From Cylicocyclus nassatus (lineage: Eukaryota > Nematoda > Chromadorea > Rhabditida > Strongylidae), in the NCBI GenBank assembly GCA_958299035.1, contig CATQJL010000112.1, positions 85,764,636 to 85,828,635 on the forward strand: a DNA stretch of 64,000 bases, in the 5' to 3' direction. The number at the start of each line of letters is the position of its first letter. Positions within the stretch are counted from its first letter, which is position 1. The notes beneath the pieces are model-generated. The model saw nothing but the letters and a program-made list of their open reading frames with translations, ran no database searches and was not told the origin of the DNA. The translations under genes were made by a program, and so were the position numbers. Below are positions 38,927 to 49,080 of the stretch, piece after piece.

Positions 38927-39787
38927 CTAGTAAAAATCATTTTTTAAATAGAATATGCACATCACTTCGGCTTGGTCTAACCATTCGTGCCTGCACAACG
39001 GACAGAGACCGTGGTTACGGACACCGAAGCGTGCCGGTAGGTACCATCGGTTCACACATCTAAAAATCAGCTTTAACACACATGAAAGTACTTCGGGGTT
39101 TTAAAGTCGGGTCTATGACATTTCACCTTCGACAACCCACAAGCTGTTGGCAATAGATGCATCCGACGGGGTCTAGCGGCTCATCTTCAAGGCAAATCGT
39201 GCACTTCCCATAGGCGTCACTCCTGTATCGAGAGAAATTGTTCTTGTCATGTACTGCCTCTTTTTTGCTAATATTAGGTGGCTACACACGGCGCTACATC
39301 AAAGAGAAACGCCATTGCATAAAACATCACCCACCTTATCAATGATTCATTCGCTTTTCCATTTGGATCGACAATATAGTTGTCGTTACGTAAAAATCTC
39401 AGGTTCCTGACTGGAAAATATGAACTTCATGCTTCAAATCCAACCATAAAACGAAGCATGTCCCTAGCTGCGCTGCGCAGGCAGCTGACACTTGCACACA
39501 CACTCATGTTCAAATGCATGGTTTGTGGCAGATTCTTCCCAGATAATGCCTATTTTCCGCATAATGTTCAATAACCGAGATATGGTGAAGAGGATTTCAA
39601 TGGCAAAAATTTCATTTACCTCGCTCGGCTTCATCTTCTACTAGCCTTAAACGAGCTTCCGTTAAACGTTGAAGCAATTGCAGTTCCTCTGTTCGGCGTT
39701 CGAGTTGATCCAGCAACTCGGCAAACCTTTCATGGTTTCTTTCTAGCCTTTCCCTCTCCTCTTCCAAAACCATGTACTCAGCACTCT
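38927..39787 (-). CDS. RING-finger protein with coiled coil (paralogue A), 5' incomplete
   Basis: Four joined exons on the minus strand: 39787-39620, 39410-39335, 39222-39127 and 39059-38927 (stop TAG). Phases agree at each junction. The first exon encodes a heptad-rich coiled coil (LEEERERLERNHERFAELL). The second is a linker (FLRNDNYIVDPNGK). The third has CTICLEDEPLDPVGC, and CQQLVGCRR; the fourth has CVNRWY and CPLCRHEW. The cysteine pattern is that of a RING-type zinc-binding domain, so an E3 ubiquitin ligase role is likely. The usual histidine is replaced (CIYC). The same intron splits the domain in paralogue B at 62235/62186. Coiled coil plus C-terminal RING resembles small nematode RING families. 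Earlier exons must lie above 39787; I did not find them. Confidence 0.85.
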
Positions 39788-40411
39788 CTATAATGGAGAG
39801 AAACACATTATCAAAAGGGTGTGGCGATAAGGAAAGTAGAAGTCAATCAAAGAAGACAAGATTGTTGTGTCCAATAAAATACTGTTTGATAGGAGGAAAA
39901 AACGCTTTGCATGTAGGCTCTAGAAAATGATTACGTGAACATCGTTTCGGTGCGCGTTACTTGGAGAATAGTTATTATATTTTAACTGGAGAAACGCTTA
40001 TTTAAGTTAAGCTTCTCTCCCATTCAACTGGTATAACACTCAGCATTCAGTACAAAATACAGTACAAATTTCTCGTTCGAATTCAACAATTGCAAGTCCA
40101 CTTTCTTCTTCTAAAGGCGTTAATGCACAGAATTAACGGCCTCACCAAAGGACGTCAGGACGTTTTGCATACCACAAGCTTTTCCAGTTTTTTCTAATCC
40201 TACGCGGGTTCAAATCGCATAAATTTCCCTTCCCCGTTTTTCGAAGGCTTTGCCGAAATATCTTGGACGAGATGTACTTCCTTATTCAAGCTTACTCCAC
40301 AGGTTCAAACACGCTGACGGGGAAGCCGTCGCTTGGATGACGTCTTAAAAAACGAGAAGAGAGAGCGGCGAGTCAGCCAGCGGGGGCCAAAGCGCCCTTT
40401 GTGGGCCAACT
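39788..40411. other. upstream of RING paralogue A
   Basis: The first exons of the RING gene are expected here or further up. No block was convincing. Confidence 0.3.
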
Positions 40412-40660
40412 TTAGATGCAATTTCTCGAGGTAAAGGGGGCCGAATCGAGTCGGGCCTGCGCAGCGGCTAATCCAGGGAGGTCACTAACAGAATATATAA
40501 AGACCCGCACTGCCTGGTGAAATACTGCTAGATTCTTGATGTGACACTTTTGTGTCAAGCTTTCGGGAATCCAAATCAATGCCAAAGTTAGCAGATTAAG
40601 AGAAATTTTAATGATTCGTTGATCCGCACACTCAATGGCCATATTCATCAAAAGACCCAT
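40412..40660 (-). other. open frame of 82 residues, unassigned
   Basis: Minus strand; reads CADQRIIKISLNLLTLALIW, hydrophobic and amphipathic, then VFHQAVRVFIYSVSDL. Coding-like by eye, but no family recognised and no splice evidence. Just upstream lies a tandem repeat, so it may also be repeat sequence. It could be an exon of the RING gene that follows on the same strand, but this is a guess. Confidence 0.35.
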
Positions 40661-40666
40661 AGCGTT

Positions 40667-40880
40667 CGCCTACCCGCCGGATAGGCTAAACCCACTAACT
40701 TAGTGGATGTCGACCGTAAGAGTGGATGTCGACCGTAGGTTGGCTTACTTGCTGGATAGGTTAACCCACTGGGTTCGTTGAAAAATGCGGCCACTGGTAG
40801 GTAACCTATCAGTTTTGTGAATATCGACCGTGGATTCCTAGGCAATAGCCTGGGGTGATTAACCTACGGCTCGTTGATAA
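40667..40880. repeat. degenerate tandem repeat
   Basis: Phrases 'ggataggttaacccact', 'gatgtcgaccgta' and 'gttgaaaaatgcggccac' recur in slightly changed form about every 20-80 bp (gtggatgtcgaccgtaaga/gtggatgtcgaccgtaggt are adjacent). The unit is poorly preserved. Confidence 0.6.
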
Positions 40881-40954
40881 GTACGACCACATAATGACAA
40901 ACCACTGATGCTGTAAAATTCAAAAAATATCAACCTCTAAGACTAACAGGCTCG

Positions 40955-41092
40955 GTTACACTGCACACATTGCCTAAACAAGTTTTATTGCGTAGTCTAC
41001 AAGTTTTTACTTGCGCCTTCTCTCATCTAGGATTACGTGCCACTTGAAAGCAGGTAACGACGAGTCTAGACATGTTTAGACAATGTGTGCAA
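40955..41092. repeat. short inverted-repeat element
   Basis: cacacattgcctaaacaagt at the left and acatgtttagacaatgtgtg at the right are near inverses over 20 bp, 138 bp in all. Too short for a firm class. Confidence 0.5.
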
Positions 41093-41099
41093 AGCGTAT

Positions 41100-42029
41100 C
41101 CAGCCTCCTAGTCCCAGAGTAGATGACGCATGATAGACAGACTGTCAAATCGCATTTTTATAAGCTTACGTGAGAGTGCAAATGAATCACTATTTCGGCG
41201 CACAAGCAACCTTCGTAGTGACGCGACATGGCTTTCTTAGCTCGTGATCGTAGGAAACTATCCATTTTGGCGTGACTCAAACAAAAGATCTGCTTTTTCA
41301 ACTAATTGTCAAACTGGATACAAACCGGAGCCTGAACTGGCAATCAATTCACTACCCGAAAGAATGTTTCCGACTATGTAAGCAATTTACAAGTCCAAAG
41401 AGTGCAGGTATTTTCTCTCAGGCAGCGCTTACCCTTCTCCGTCAAGATTTTGCGGTATGAGCGTGTTGGTGTAAGTGCGCATTCAATGAGTATTTAGCAT
41501 TCTTCTTTCCATTCATTTGTGGATTGCGGTTGTGAATACAGTATGCTTCTAAAGTCTTGCGAGCAAACTTTTGTTCACGGCCAAGATCTACAGTTCAGTT
41601 TTGGAAACATTTTCTTCATGTTCATGCACTCTGTGAGCATTCCGCTGGAGAAAACGACTGAGGTTGATATGTAAATGTGTAGGTTTTTTTCCAAAATCTG
41701 TTTGAGAAAGCTCATGAGACGCAAAGTTTTGACATTGTCAACAATTTTTATAGTTGTCAGATGATGCTAATGACTCAGCGGAAGAAACAATTTAGTTCCA
41801 TAAAATTATTACGTCGCGTGACTAAAATATAGTATAAGAGATGAGTGATTAAAAAGATATTGAGTAATCTTAACAAGGCTTAGGTCATGCACTCAAGCAA
41901 GTTACGCTCTTATATTTAGAACAGTTCGAGAAGCGGTAACTCGGAAACTACCGACTTCAGTTTCTATTATTCTTGCACTCTTCACTCTCTAGATCGCTGA
42001 GTTATCTCTTCTCTAACAGGGAAGTCCGT
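41100..42029. other. intergenic, nothing recognised
   Basis: AT-rich; no family, repeat or exon with splice support was found. Confidence 0.4.
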
Positions 42030-42480
42030 TTGGTCGAAATGGCTTTTCACATGAAATCAATACGACTATAAAGAGCATCGAACGATTTCAATTTTCTGAT
42101 TTCAAATCTGTCTTCGTTAACTGCCGAGCGCCTCTGAACGTCGAGTCATGAGCGTTTTTGAGTTAAAAATTGAATGCATGATTAGCACAAAATTTGTCTG
42201 AATTGCTCAAGTGGTCCACTATTAAATACCAGTGCACTCTATTTGAATAATACTTTCTGTTCAAAACTCTCATACTTAATACTACTCTATTTGAGCGTTA
42301 ATAAGACACTGAATGATTTTACCTAGATTATGCGTTCATTTTCGCACCCTTAAATATTCATAAATCGGCATGCAGAGGCTCTTGGCAGATGATGAAGTCA
42401 GATTTGGAATCATCGTTTGATGTTCTTCAAAGTGGTATATGACACATCTGAAAGGCCGCTTCGACCAACTGGACCTCCCT
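42030..42480. repeat. foldback element of the 'tcaaatctgtcttcattatctgcc' family
   Basis: Left arm (tggtcgaaatggcttttcac ... gatttcaaatctgtcttcg ... gcgcctctgaacg) and right arm (the inverse of tggtcgaagcggcctttcag ... ccaaatctgacttcatc ... gagcctctgcatg) pair over about 110 bp with mismatches. The same phrases occur at 55060-55512 and, in part, at 36840 and 43040. Confidence 0.78.
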
Positions 42481-42699
42481 TGTAAGTCAATGCTGGTTAT
42501 TCTCTGCCTACTGTAACGCTACCTTTTTCAATAGAGTTCTATTAGCAATCATATCTTAGACAAAGTAAGCAACTTCTCGGTTTACAGCTCAAATGTAATG
42601 GAATGTTGATTCATATTAGATTAACAATTTCCCGCTACGAGTTGATTATTCAAAACTTCTGGATATCCTGAGTCCAAGCTGGCTTTACAGCTTCAGAAA

Positions 42700-42900
42700 A
42701 TGTCGAAAAATCGCGTTTTTCGCTTTCGGGAAGCGAGAAACGCCACTTGGGTGTGGCGCGAGAGACAAGCCCTTCGTGCGCAATTGGTAGTTGGGGCCAT
42801 AGGTTAGTCGAATGGGATCCTCACCCATTCGGAAGCAAGTGGCTATACGTCTTCACAGCTAGCCCCTACTCTGATCGGCTGGCCGCTCGCGCCACACTCA
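42700..42900. repeat. small GC-rich inverted repeat
   Basis: gtgtggcgcgag and its inverse ctcgcgccacac are about 120 bp apart, with a further hairpin between (gaatgggatcctcacccattc). Probably a small MITE. Confidence 0.5.
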
Positions 42901-43145
42901 TTCGGCACTCCTCAAGTCTTCAAAAGATAAAAAAAGAACATTTTGAAATATTCGAAAGCTGTTACACACAATATGGTCTCAACCAGGGGCGGACTCAGAC
43001 TCGAAAGTGCCAACTGAGGTAACCTATATATCTGAATCGATGTGAAGGCTGACATCAAATATTATTCATTATCTGCCAAGCGGTTCTCTAGAAAGAGTAC
43101 TGAGCCCCGGTTTGCTGATGTCAATTTCGCTAAATACAATTCGCA

Positions 43146-43916
43146 TGTGGCGGCTCGGTGGGCTCTAAGCACCTAGATCTAACCCGAGTTACCTAAGCGC
43201 TCGCCCGCTTAATACATGCGACGCAACTTACCCTACTAACTTGCCCTAGCGCGCGTCTAGACAAGAAATTAAGTTCAAGTTTTTATCCTTATGACATCAA
43301 AGAGACAATAAAAAGCTACACGAAAACTCACAACTAAACTACGAACAAAACTACTAAAATGAGGACTAAACTACTACTAAACGATAACAAGTTCAACACG
43401 GGACGAGCTGCCGTGCTACCGATTATAAATACAAATAAGACAAATGCTCTCGAGGCTTCACCTAAACAGATCCGCCGCGCGTCGCCGGATACCAGGCGCG
43501 ACACCTCTCCGCTCCCGAAGTTTACAAGATCTTGAATATCCCATATCTCAAGGCTCCAAAAGTGGCTCGCCCGAAAAAATCCCAAATCCGTCTTGAATTA
43601 CAATCCAGTACAACTTCCGATCCGCTCGACCGCTAACGCAAAAGAAACATCAAAAGCGGGAGCTAACTGCCAGGCACGAGCACAATGGAAAACATACGAA
43701 AGGATTATCGATCGAAAACGAAAGCGAACAGAAGCTGCAATGAGGCGCCGCCGCTATTTATAGCCTTTTGGCTGGCAACGCGCCAAGGCGAGGAGAGGTC
43801 CAGCGGCGATTGTGGCAAGTGTAGGAAAGTACCGTAATCGTCGCCGGATAGCGCGGCAGCAAGCAGTGCTCCCGGCCTCCTACTTCTAGGAGCGCTCGCA
43901 TCGCGAAGCCGCGACA
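43146..43916 (-). mobile_element. solo LTR with 5-bp target duplication
   Basis: 771 bp running from TGTGGCGGCTCGG to AGCCGCGACA, that is TGT...ACA. TCGCA is present directly before (43141-43145) and directly after (43917-43921), the 5-bp duplication expected of retroviral-type integration. Removing it restores the foldback arm. A TATAAATAG box lies on the minus strand at 43753-43761, so the transcription direction is probably minus. It is GC-richer than its surroundings. The internal part of the retrotransposon was presumably lost by LTR-LTR recombination. TGT...ACA with 5 bp fits BEL/Pao or Ty3/gypsy elements; no internal protein is available to decide. Confidence 0.92.
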
Positions 43917-43925
43917 TCGCACCAG

Positions 43926-43996
43926 AAAGCAAGGTGTGGTCGTTTGGTATAATAGATGAGTGCGGAGCCTATGGAGCAGATGGTCGTTCCAATTCC
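43926..43996 (+). other. tRNA-like A and B boxes in foldback arm (left)
   Basis: gtggtcgtttggtataataga resembles a pol III A box (TTTGGTATAATAG) and, 35 bp later, ggtcgttccaattc resembles a B box. The mirror copy at 44595-44665 shows the same boxes better. No cloverleaf can be drawn, so it is not a tRNA gene but may be tRNA-derived (SINE-like). Confidence 0.45.
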
Positions 43997-44594
43997 TTTC
44001 ATTTTCAACATTTTTGCAAGTTAAGAATATGTTTGCTTTGCGCTACAAGAGGTTTCCCGCCGCATGTACAGACTCCAGATTATATTCTACTGTTAAAAGG
44101 TTGGGATTTTAGAGTTTTTTCGTTTCGGTTTCGTTATGGTCCAAGGTTTCGGCCTGGTGTAAACATTCACTGGAATCAAATCTTATGTATGTAAGTGACA
44201 ACGTGCTTCGAAAATCGCTTCAATACTGTTTCTTGCCCTCCGTATTAGCAACTATGAATGGTGACGGTACTCAATGACTTTTTCATCAATTGTGCTTATT
44301 GCGAAAGACTGTTTCGAGCCGTATCCTATCATATATGCGCTCAAATGTCTAGTTTCCAAAATGTGTCAGTGAGACTCTGTAACGTCTCAGAATGTCAAAT
44401 TTTCAGCATAAGTATATAAATGTAAAAAATCACAGAACGCTGTCAGCCACATGCAGAAAATTTTGATTTAATTGACTGTTCACACCGGGCTGAAACCTTG
44501 GTAAAAAAGTCGCCAAATCCCACCGTCTGTACATGCCCGCGGGATACCTCTTATAGCGCAAAGCAAACAGATTCTTAACTTGCAAAAATGATAA

Positions 44595-44665
44595 AAAGCA
44601 AAAATTCAAACCCTCGACCTGCTGCTTATCCGCGCTTAATCATTACACCAGACGGCCACATCTTG
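44595..44665 (-). other. tRNA-like A and B boxes in foldback arm (right)
   Basis: On the minus strand, gtggccgtctggtgtaatga followed by ttaagcgc and, after a short gap, caggtcgagggtttgaatt resemble the D-arm/A box and T-arm/B box of a tRNA. The acceptor stem does not pair, so a functional tRNA is unlikely; a tRNA-derived repeat is more plausible. Confidence 0.5.
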
Positions 44666-44840
44666 CTTTCAGGTGCAAATGGTACTCCACGAAAGTTGAC
44701 ATGTCGACGAGGAATCGGAGCTCACAACCCCTTTTAGAAAGCCGTTGGCAGATAATGAATGTGTATTTGAAATCAGCGTTTCACGCTGATTCTGTTGATA
44801 TATAGCTGGCACTTTCGAGTCTGGATCCGGCCCTGGTCAG

Positions 44841-45826
44841 TACAAGAAGTTCCAAGCCGAAGTGTTCAGAACCCGCTTAAAGTTCAAATTTCTGTTGGAG
44901 TCCAAAAAATGTAAGCTCACTGTTCTTACCGTAACATGTCTGGTAAAGGCTCTATGATTGGGGAGACAAGGAACTTATTGTTTGATTTTCTGATATAGCA
45001 AAAAAAAATTCAGGAAAAGGTAGCGAAAGCTTTAATGAGTGGTCGAACAGAGTATATCAACTTACAGGGGAGACGGTCAAGAGGCGCGATTTCTCCGGCT
45101 GTCACCAACTCGAAACTCCGGTTTAGTGCTACGCGAGTTTTCAAAAAGTACCAGATAAAGTGCACTGGCTTACTATCTGTCCAAGGTTATCACTCGCCAA
45201 GTTTGGTGGTTTTTGCTAGAAAACGGACTGAGATGTTTACGAATTTGTTCTTAGCTGCATTTTCACCTTCAAAATTGCTCTGAATTGATTCCAGAGTAGC
45301 AAGATGAGCAACCCTTGCAACTCCTAATTATATCTCCTTCTGAAATTTCAATACTTCTAGAATGTCATAAAACTTTTATTATGTGCTTTTTGGTGTTCAT
45401 CTGGCAATAAAAATCGCGCCTCTTGACATACACCCATCCTACAGCATAACTAGACCGAAGAGGAGAAGTACACAATATCACAGACTCGGAATTAAATAGA
45501 ACGAAGCTGTTCATATAAGTTATATAAAAAACAAGTGACTTACTGCAATTAAGTAGCTCAGTGAAAATGAAAGTTCTTTCAAGAGGCATTCCAGAAGAAG
45601 GTTTCGGCGGGTGCCGCTGACACGCTCATAATTATATTTATCTTTTATAATTGACTTGGTGCTTTTGGTACAACCTAACTAGCTATGCGCCTATATTTGG
45701 GACCTGTGCACGGTTAATGTTCAGGTTCTTGGCAAATCGCCAAGTCGCGTGGATGTAGCGATTTGACAAAATCCTAGGAAGTATGCCTTAGGCCTTGGAA
45801 GATCTCTGTCGCGTCCTTTATTAAGA
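44841..45826. other. intergenic, nothing firmly recognised
   Basis: A minus-strand frame near 45550-45590 starts MPLERTFIFTELLN and is followed by gtaagt, but the next frame does not join in phase. No family recognised. Confidence 0.35.
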
Positions 45827-46336
45827 ACTAGCTTGCGTACCCGGCTCCGCTCGGCCCTGTCAAAACAATGTTTTAAAGGTCCCATCCCTATCCCTGTACA
45901 GCCTTTCCCTGTGCCCACTTCCACACTTCATTTCCCGTTCCCTGTGTTGTCTTCGAAATCAGCATGCCCACTCACCTCCCTATGCCAATTCCCAGCCCTG
46001 TAGATCAAACTTTGCAATGAATCGATAAAGTCGATAAAAGTAATCGATAATTCTGAAAACTAATATTGTATTCGGAATCGCCATGTCCACTTACCCCCCT
46101 TTGCCAACTCCCAGCCTCGTAGGTGAAGTCTGCGAAAAAATCGATAAAAATCGATATAGTCGGTATCGATCGATAACGAAAAGTAGCCTATGACACGCTC
46201 CCTGCCAGAAGTATATGTGTGCCAAGTTTGGTCCAAATCGGTTTCGGTTCAGAAGTAAAAATTTCTCTTCCGCACATTCCTACATACAGACATACAGACA
46301 TACATACAGACACACATTCAGCTTTATATATAAGAT
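45827..46336. repeat. R1 element (copy 3)
   Basis: Starts ACTAGCTTGCGTACCCGGCT with ccctgtcaaaac near the start, then a middle with ttccctgtgcccact and two units of 'caactcccagcc...taatattgtattcgg', then gtgtgccaagtttggtcc, the acatacagacatac tail and TTATATATAAGAT. Related to 8253, 10111 and 62841. No coding capacity. Confidence 0.85.
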
Positions 46337-46418
46337 AAGATTCTGAAATGCTGCCCTACTATAAGTTTTATGGATCATCAAATTTTCTCTGCTGACGCTT
46401 ACTAGAGTGTGCACTTAC

Positions 46419-46640
46419 GTCGAATGAACATGTGATAATTTTTAGACATATAATCAAGCCACTGAGCGAGTTGAAGGGTGGAGGCGCCAGAGAGGCGCCA
46501 ATAGAATCGTACGATTTGATCTGACAGATAGAACCTGCATGAACAAAAACTCTCGTACAGGTATAATAAACGGTTTTGTATAAAACACCGCGTTAACGCC
46601 CAAATGTTTTTCTTGGTAAAGTGCTTGATCACAAGCTGGG
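46419..46640 (-). CDS. unassigned gene, two exons
   Basis: Minus strand. Exon 46640-46589 (acceptor gatcag, donor gtgttt) reads QLVIKHFTKKNIWALT. Exon 46534-46419 (acceptor ttcatgcag, donor gtaagt) reads FYLSDQIVRFYWRLSGASTL then QLAQWLDYMSKNYHMFIR. The phases fit (52 and 116 nt), and the second exon has strong consensus sites at both ends. The 54-bp intron is also open in frame, so retention would leave the frame intact. The coding character is strong but I do not recognise the family. The downstream intron runs into the R1 element, so any later exon is at least 0.6 kb away. Confidence 0.55.
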
Positions 46641-46649
46641 CTGATCATT

Positions 46650-47526
46650 ATGAGCCCCTCATTATGAGCTTAGTCACTTTGAGAAAACTTATCAATTTTC
46701 ATTACAATCATAGGAAGTAAAAGTCTGTAAAGTTCTGAATGACTGAGCTTGCTATGGATCTGTTCAGAATGTGTCTTTTGCTAACCCTCCAACGCAAGTT
46801 GTTGACTGACAACGTCTTCGGGGGATGATATTTACCCCACTGAGCCCTGAATAGCAAAAGACAGGCAAGAAAAAAAAGAGGGAACCCCAGCCTGATGATC
46901 TCTTAGCGCTGACAATCTGCAGATTAACTGCAAATGTTCTTTAATGTACTATGATAAAACTGCATGCGCCCCTATGACTTTGTTGGTTATGTCATTATCG
47001 GTAAAAACATTAGTGCAACTGTCACATGAGATCGAGCTTCCCTTTGCACGTTCGTAGAACGTTAAAAATTATCGTTCTATGCACTCATGATTTTCTAGAC
47101 TCACATGCAAAAGAAAAATCTTTATTGGTTCCGATTTAATGAATTTTTTCCTACCGTTGTCAAAAAAAGAAAGATTGATTACTATGAATAAGATCTATTC
47201 ATTTCATGTCCTAACGAGTGCGACTGCACAAACTGTACACATTGCGCGCCCGACTCTGGATTTTTTGAGCACGAACACGCATTTCTTACCCGTGGTACTT
47301 TTACAAAGTCTATTCGTTAGTATTTTTTCTATCTGAGCACACGAGAAGTTTAGTGATATTTTGATGAGATATACAATCTGTCCTAACCATGATCAGATCG
47401 AAACGTTTGCTGTGCAGTGCGCGCGCAAAGCACTGCCGAAGTGATTGATGATGAGAAGACAAGCATGGTCCTAGCACAACCATGTATAGCAAACGAAGAC
47501 GGTTGCAAAATCATGGCAGTGCGGAC
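46650..47526. other. intergenic, nothing recognised
   Basis: Upstream exons of the preceding gene would lie here. None is convincing. Confidence 0.35.
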
Positions 47527-47539
47527 GCGCATCATGTGG

Positions 47540-47865
47540 GTAGAGGACTATACGTCACCGAAATGGGGCGGACCCCGCGGCCATTTCCAACAGATACGCA
47601 CCTTTCACATGCACGGAGGAGCGTCTCTGAAAGAAGTCCCTCCTACCTACCCACCGGGACCCTCCTACTTTCGGCGACATAGGTAGACGCTAGACCAAGC
47701 GACTATTTTGTTCAGCTGCAGAAGGCGCGCAGAATTAAGTTAAATCTGCGCACGATTGCCTGCTTCAGCTGGCGCGCAGAGCGCAGATTTAACGTTAATT
47801 CTGCGCGCCTTCTGCAGCTGAACAAAATAGTCGCTTAGTCTGGCGCCTACCATATAGTCCTCTAC
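47540..47865. mobile_element. MITE with about 11-bp target duplication and internal palindrome
   Basis: 326 bp. Ends GTAGAGGACTATA and, inverted, GTAGAGGACTATATG. GCGCATCATGT lies before (47527-47537) and directly after (47866-47876); two extra G bases separate it from the left end. A duplication of 9-11 bp suggests the Mutator superfamily. The right half is a 170-bp hairpin: arms 47682-47751 and 47781-47851 (gactattttgttcagctgca, gaaggcgcgcagaatta) with a 29-bp loop. A relative lies at 60195-60311. Confidence 0.9.
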
Positions 47866-47876
47866 GCGCATCATGT

Positions 47877-48431
47877 CAATCTTGTCCTGATCCGAATTGG
47901 GATAAACATTTTATGCAAACGGGCCACAAAACTCCAAAAAGGACGCGCGTTGCATGCGTTATCTGCAGTCGCACATAACAAGATATGGAATGAAGACTGT
48001 AACCATTCAAAACCGTTTGAAAGATTCAATAGTTAATTACCCGTGGTTAGAGGCGGGAAGCTTCCCTAGACATATTTTGTCATACTTTTGTTTGTAAACA
48101 GCACTCAAGACTTGCAGCAAATACTAATATCACTTATATTTGCAAAGTATCATGTTATATTTGTAATACTTGAGCGCTTCTAACAGAAAATGGAAGCAAA
48201 TGATCTATAATTTTTGAATCTTAAGAGAATTGCTTTAATTCTTTCAAATTTGAACTCTGAGGGAGGAATATAAAGAGCTTAATGGAAGCAGTATCAAAAC
48301 CACAAATGAGTTGTACTTTGCTAAGAAGAGATTATTAGTACATATCGAACGATTACTAAGTAAACAATTTCTGTCAACTTTTACCGAATTACAGAGTAAA
48401 ATCGTGCTACATAGCTTACCGCATTTTTTTC
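47877..48431. other. intergenic, nothing recognised
   Basis: AT-rich; an open frame at 48311-48514 on the plus strand has no family and no splice support. Confidence 0.35.
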
Positions 48432-49080
48432 TGGTCACAAGTACATCGAAGTACTCATGGGACCCACGCAAAACGACTCAAAAACTAACCGTCAAGCAAC
48501 TGTCTCGACATTGACAGAGAGATGCAATAAAGAGAGTACGTATCTCTCTGCTGCAGACCGTGGTCTTATTTATACCTCAAAAAGAGATGAGTCTCTTCGC
48601 GACCGCCCAGTGATAAGCACAACAGTGCAACAGGACGTACCAGGAAGCTATACATCGAATTTGACACATCTAGTCTTAGGAGTGAAAAGATTGATGTCTT
48701 AAAGAAGATATGTAAGTTCACCATTAAATCTATGTCTGAGACGTAAAAAAGTGGATGAAATCTCGGATCAAGACAGCACTAATGCCATAAGGCCCTCTCT
48801 TGCCCCATCACTATCAGTGTCGCCAGCTCGTCGGCTTTTTGGGTAGTCTGCCACAAGAAGTACATTTGGTTGTACGACAAGAACTGGAAGACATCGTGAA
48901 ACCTTTTTCACTACAATTATCTAGCAGTGAAGTCCGTGATATGGGGACAAATTGCACAGCGCATTTTCATTCACACCTACTTCTTAGTCCTACATTCAAG
49001 GATGAAACGAAGTCATGCAGCAGGTCGAGGAGCGATTTTGGCAACGCCCCTACTACTACTCGTGAAGTTGAGTGGACTTA
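48432..49080 (+). other. unassigned coding-like region with frame breaks
   Basis: Plus strand. After tggtcacaag a frame reads YIEVLMGPTQNDSKTN and remains open to 48702. A second frame overlapping its end reads RKLYIEFDTSSLRSEK then IDVLKKI and meets a strong donor (gtaagt at 48712). A 40-bp intron to acceptor gtaaaaaag would join it in phase to DEISDQDSTNAIRPS then LAPSLSVSPARRLFG. A one-base shift then leads into SLPQEVHLVVRQELED then IVKPFSLQL, open to 49080. The chain looks coding but needs at least one frameshift, so a damaged gene or a wrong model is likely. No family recognised. Confidence 0.35.

Larger units (their letters stand above)
42977..44840. repeat. large foldback element split by a solo LTR
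   Basis: The left end (accaggggcggactcagactcg) and right end (its inverse with changes) pair, and the arms run inwards through ctgacatcaaatattattca / inverse of gatttcaaatacacattcat, then ttatctgccaagcggttctc / inverse. The left arm is interrupted at 43146-43916 by a solo LTR and resumes at 43922. Pairing continues through a block with tRNA-like boxes to about 44180 and 44460, with a spacer of about 280 bp. Without the LTR, the element is about 1.1 kb. Confidence 0.85.

Noticed and set aside
44595..44665. A functional tRNA gene
   Set aside because: A and B boxes are suggestive, but no acceptor stem or complete cloverleaf forms.
45721..45924. 67-codon minus-strand frame
   Set aside because: Overlaps the start of the R1 element and has no family or splice support.
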